Shown: piece by piece, positions 62,820-64,000 of the stretch
Layout of the letters: every line of letters starts with the position of its first letter
Position numbering within the stretch: the first letter of the stretch is position 1
Origin: Occallatibacter riparius
GTDB taxonomy: Bacteria; Acidobacteriota; Terriglobia; Terriglobales; Acidobacteriaceae
Length of the DNA stretch: 64,000 nucleotides
Assembly: GCF_025264625.1 (NCBI RefSeq)
Contig: NZ_CP093313.1
Span: 2,790,001 to 2,854,000 of the forward strand
Direction of reading: 5' to 3'
Made by a program: the position numbers and the translations under genes
Notes under the pieces: model-generated
What the model was told of the DNA's origin: nothing
Database searches by the model: none
Seen by the model: the letters and a program-made list of their open reading frames with translations, nothing else

Positions 62820-63710
62820 TTACTGAGGAGTTACGGTCAGCTTCTTGCGTGCCGGCGGCTGGGCCGCGGCCGTCGCGACGATGCCGCTGTCGGGATTGGC
62901 GGCGGGCGCGGAGGCGGCATCGTTCGCAGCTTGCATCGAGGCCAGCTCAGCCTTGCCATACTTGGGCGCGCTTACGTAGCCGTGGATGTGGTCTTTGCTG
63001 ATGCCGTTGATCACGATCTCCACTGGCTGAGGGCTGTCCGGCGTGTAGAACATCGACGGCTGGTAGAGATTGATGTGCTTCTGCGACAGGTTGCGGTCGT
63101 CGACAATCAGTTCCATGTCAGCGTACTGGTGCTTGACGTTGGCCTTCTTGAGGCGGAGGCCGAGCGGTCCTTTGTGCTGGAAGTCCTTAGATTTGTTGAT
63201 GTCGAATTCGATGTAATTGCGCTCACCGCGTTTCTGGAGGAGGACCAGTTCCTCGTGCGTGTGGGCGATGGAGCCGGTCAGCTCGGTGCGGGTGTTGACC
63301 AGGTCACCTTGCGTGCCGGCGAGGGCATTCTGGGTGTCCTGAATGGCTTTGCCCTGGGCATCGAGCTGGGCCTGTAGCTTCTTATAGCGGGATTCCTGGT
63401 GGACGCCTGCGGACGGGCGCTTCGCGGAAGGACGCGCAGGTTGGGCAGCCGGAGCGGCTTCAGGAGCGGCCGCGGGCTGGGTGTCGGCGCGGGCGACCAG
63501 CATATTGACCTTGCTGGTGAGGTCGGTGAGCTCCTTCTTGGTGTCGTTCAGTTGAGACGTGGTTTGCTGATTCTTGTCGGCTAGAGCTTTGGCGGTGTTG
63601 TGCTCATGGATGGCGTATCCGCCGAGGGAGCCGCCAAGGACGACAGCGGCAGCAGTGATTGCAATCTTCTTAGTGGCGAGCGAGGCCGGCGAAGCAGAGA
63701 ACTCGAACAT
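62820..63710 (-). CDS. Membrane-anchored coiled-coil protein of unknown function
   Basis: A 296-residue protein. One N-terminal transmembrane helix (about 15-32, IAITAAAVVLGGSLGGYA) is followed by a coiled coil (about 38-75, NQQTTSQLNDTKKELTDLTS), an Ala/Pro linker (about 78-105), a second coiled coil (about 108-150) and a globular C-terminal domain (about 160-265: ERNYIEFDINKSKDFQHKGP, ELIVDDRNLSQKHINLYQPS). The domain order suggests a periplasmic sensor or scaffold. I remember similar proteins only as acidobacterial hypotheticals. Stands alone. Confidence 0.78.
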   Translation of the reverse strand: MFEFSASPASLATKKIAITAAAVVLGGSLGGYAIHEHNTAKALADKNQQTTSQLNDTKKELTDLTSKVNMLVARADTQPAAAPEAAPAAQPARPSAKRPSAGVHQESRYKKLQAQLDAQGKAIQDTQNALAGTQGDLVNTRTELTGSIAHTHEELVLLQKRGERNYIEFDINKSKDFQHKGPLGLRLKKANVKHQYADMELIVDDRNLSQKHINLYQPSMFYTPDSPQPVEIVINGISKDHIHGYVSAPKYGKAELASMQAANDAASAPAANPDSGIVATAAAQPPARKKLTVTPQ

Positions 63711-64000
63711 GGTTCCTCCGTGGGAGAACGAGGACGTTCTTCAACTCAGGAGAAAGCACGTAACGGACCAGATGAGCGACTTGGAGCTAAGTTATTGACC
63801 CTGGGAGGCTTGATTGTGATTCGCCGTGAGGGGCGGAGGACGGAAAGGTTGCTTTGCAGGTAAAAGTTACCTGGATCAGAGGAGCTGTCTGGGAGCAGTT
63901 TTCAAAAAGGCGTCCGGCCGGGGTTTGCGAAGGCAGGAGCTGCTGTTTCGGGCTGTTTACTACGGAGTAACTTTCGTGTTTTGAGGCTCAAAATAGGCCT
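63711..64000. other. Right-edge region without a recognised gene
   Basis: These 290 bp hold the upstream region of the coiled-coil gene. Short frames on both strands show no domain-like content. A gene might start beyond the edge. Confidence 0.4.

Noticed and set aside
1..64000. CRISPR arrays, tRNA and rRNA genes, phage modules
   Set aside because: No regularly spaced repeats, cloverleaf-like segments with CCA ends, rRNA signatures or phage structural genes were seen on reading.

Overview
The window looks like a chromosome segment of an Acidobacteriota bacterium, most likely class Terriglobia. The case rests on family content, not on a database search: a large Oar-like TonB-dependent receptor with an N-terminal carboxypeptidase-regulatory domain, a PSRC-type CXXCH cytochrome, DUF4142, FG-GAP and beta-helix secreted proteins, a Kdo hydroxylase (so a Gram-negative LPS), a class II B12-dependent ribonucleotide reductase, and intergenic short palindromic and 'GGGAACAGGG'-type repeats. 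Coding GC is high throughout. I saw no rRNA, tRNA, CRISPR array or phage genes.

Layout. 1-6.5 kb: a truncated secreted protein, a secreted hypothetical, a GT-C membrane glycosyltransferase that carries a dispersed repeat in frame, a complete IS110-family element (about 3209-4499) and an FtsX/MacB-type permease. 6.5-14 kb: HTH/RodZ-like and TonB-C-like proteins, a beta-helix protein, then the conserved phoH-ybeY-corC operon. 14-26 kb: membrane pyrophosphatase, a thioredoxin-fold protein, a coupled pair of unknown genes, GNAT, a GAF plus alpha-glucan phosphorylase locus split by one in-frame TAG, and three small secreted proteins, one apparently frameshifted. 26.5-30.5 kb: nrdJ with an NrdR box and promoter, then dtd. 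30.5-35 kb: a four-gene overlapping operon (enolase superfamily, duplicated membrane protein, gluconate-dehydrogenase subunit 3-like, GMC oxidoreductase). 35-46 kb: TonB receptor, glmS, purS, ppa, kdoO, desaturase. 46-57 kb: FG-GAP protein, DPDRP-repeat protein, bcp, mpg, cytochrome c, DUF4142, CHAD, and an APC permease/GH2 pair. 57-61.7 kb: a nuoE / nuoF-gltD fusion / hoxU-like operon with no catalytic partner. 62-63.7 kb: cutC and an anchored coiled-coil protein.

The most striking result is in the IS110 element. Its empty target can be rebuilt exactly from another repeat copy in the same window, which gives a CT core. The 195-nt leader upstream of the transposase folds into a bridge-RNA-like structure whose loops contain three 7-8 nt guide matches in the expected polarity: right target, left donor and right donor. 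The left-target guide match is weak. Secondary points of interest are the repeat read through in frame in the glycosyltransferase, the TAG between the GAF and phosphorylase halves, the orphan diaphorase with a fused GltD, and four iteron-like units upstream of ppa.
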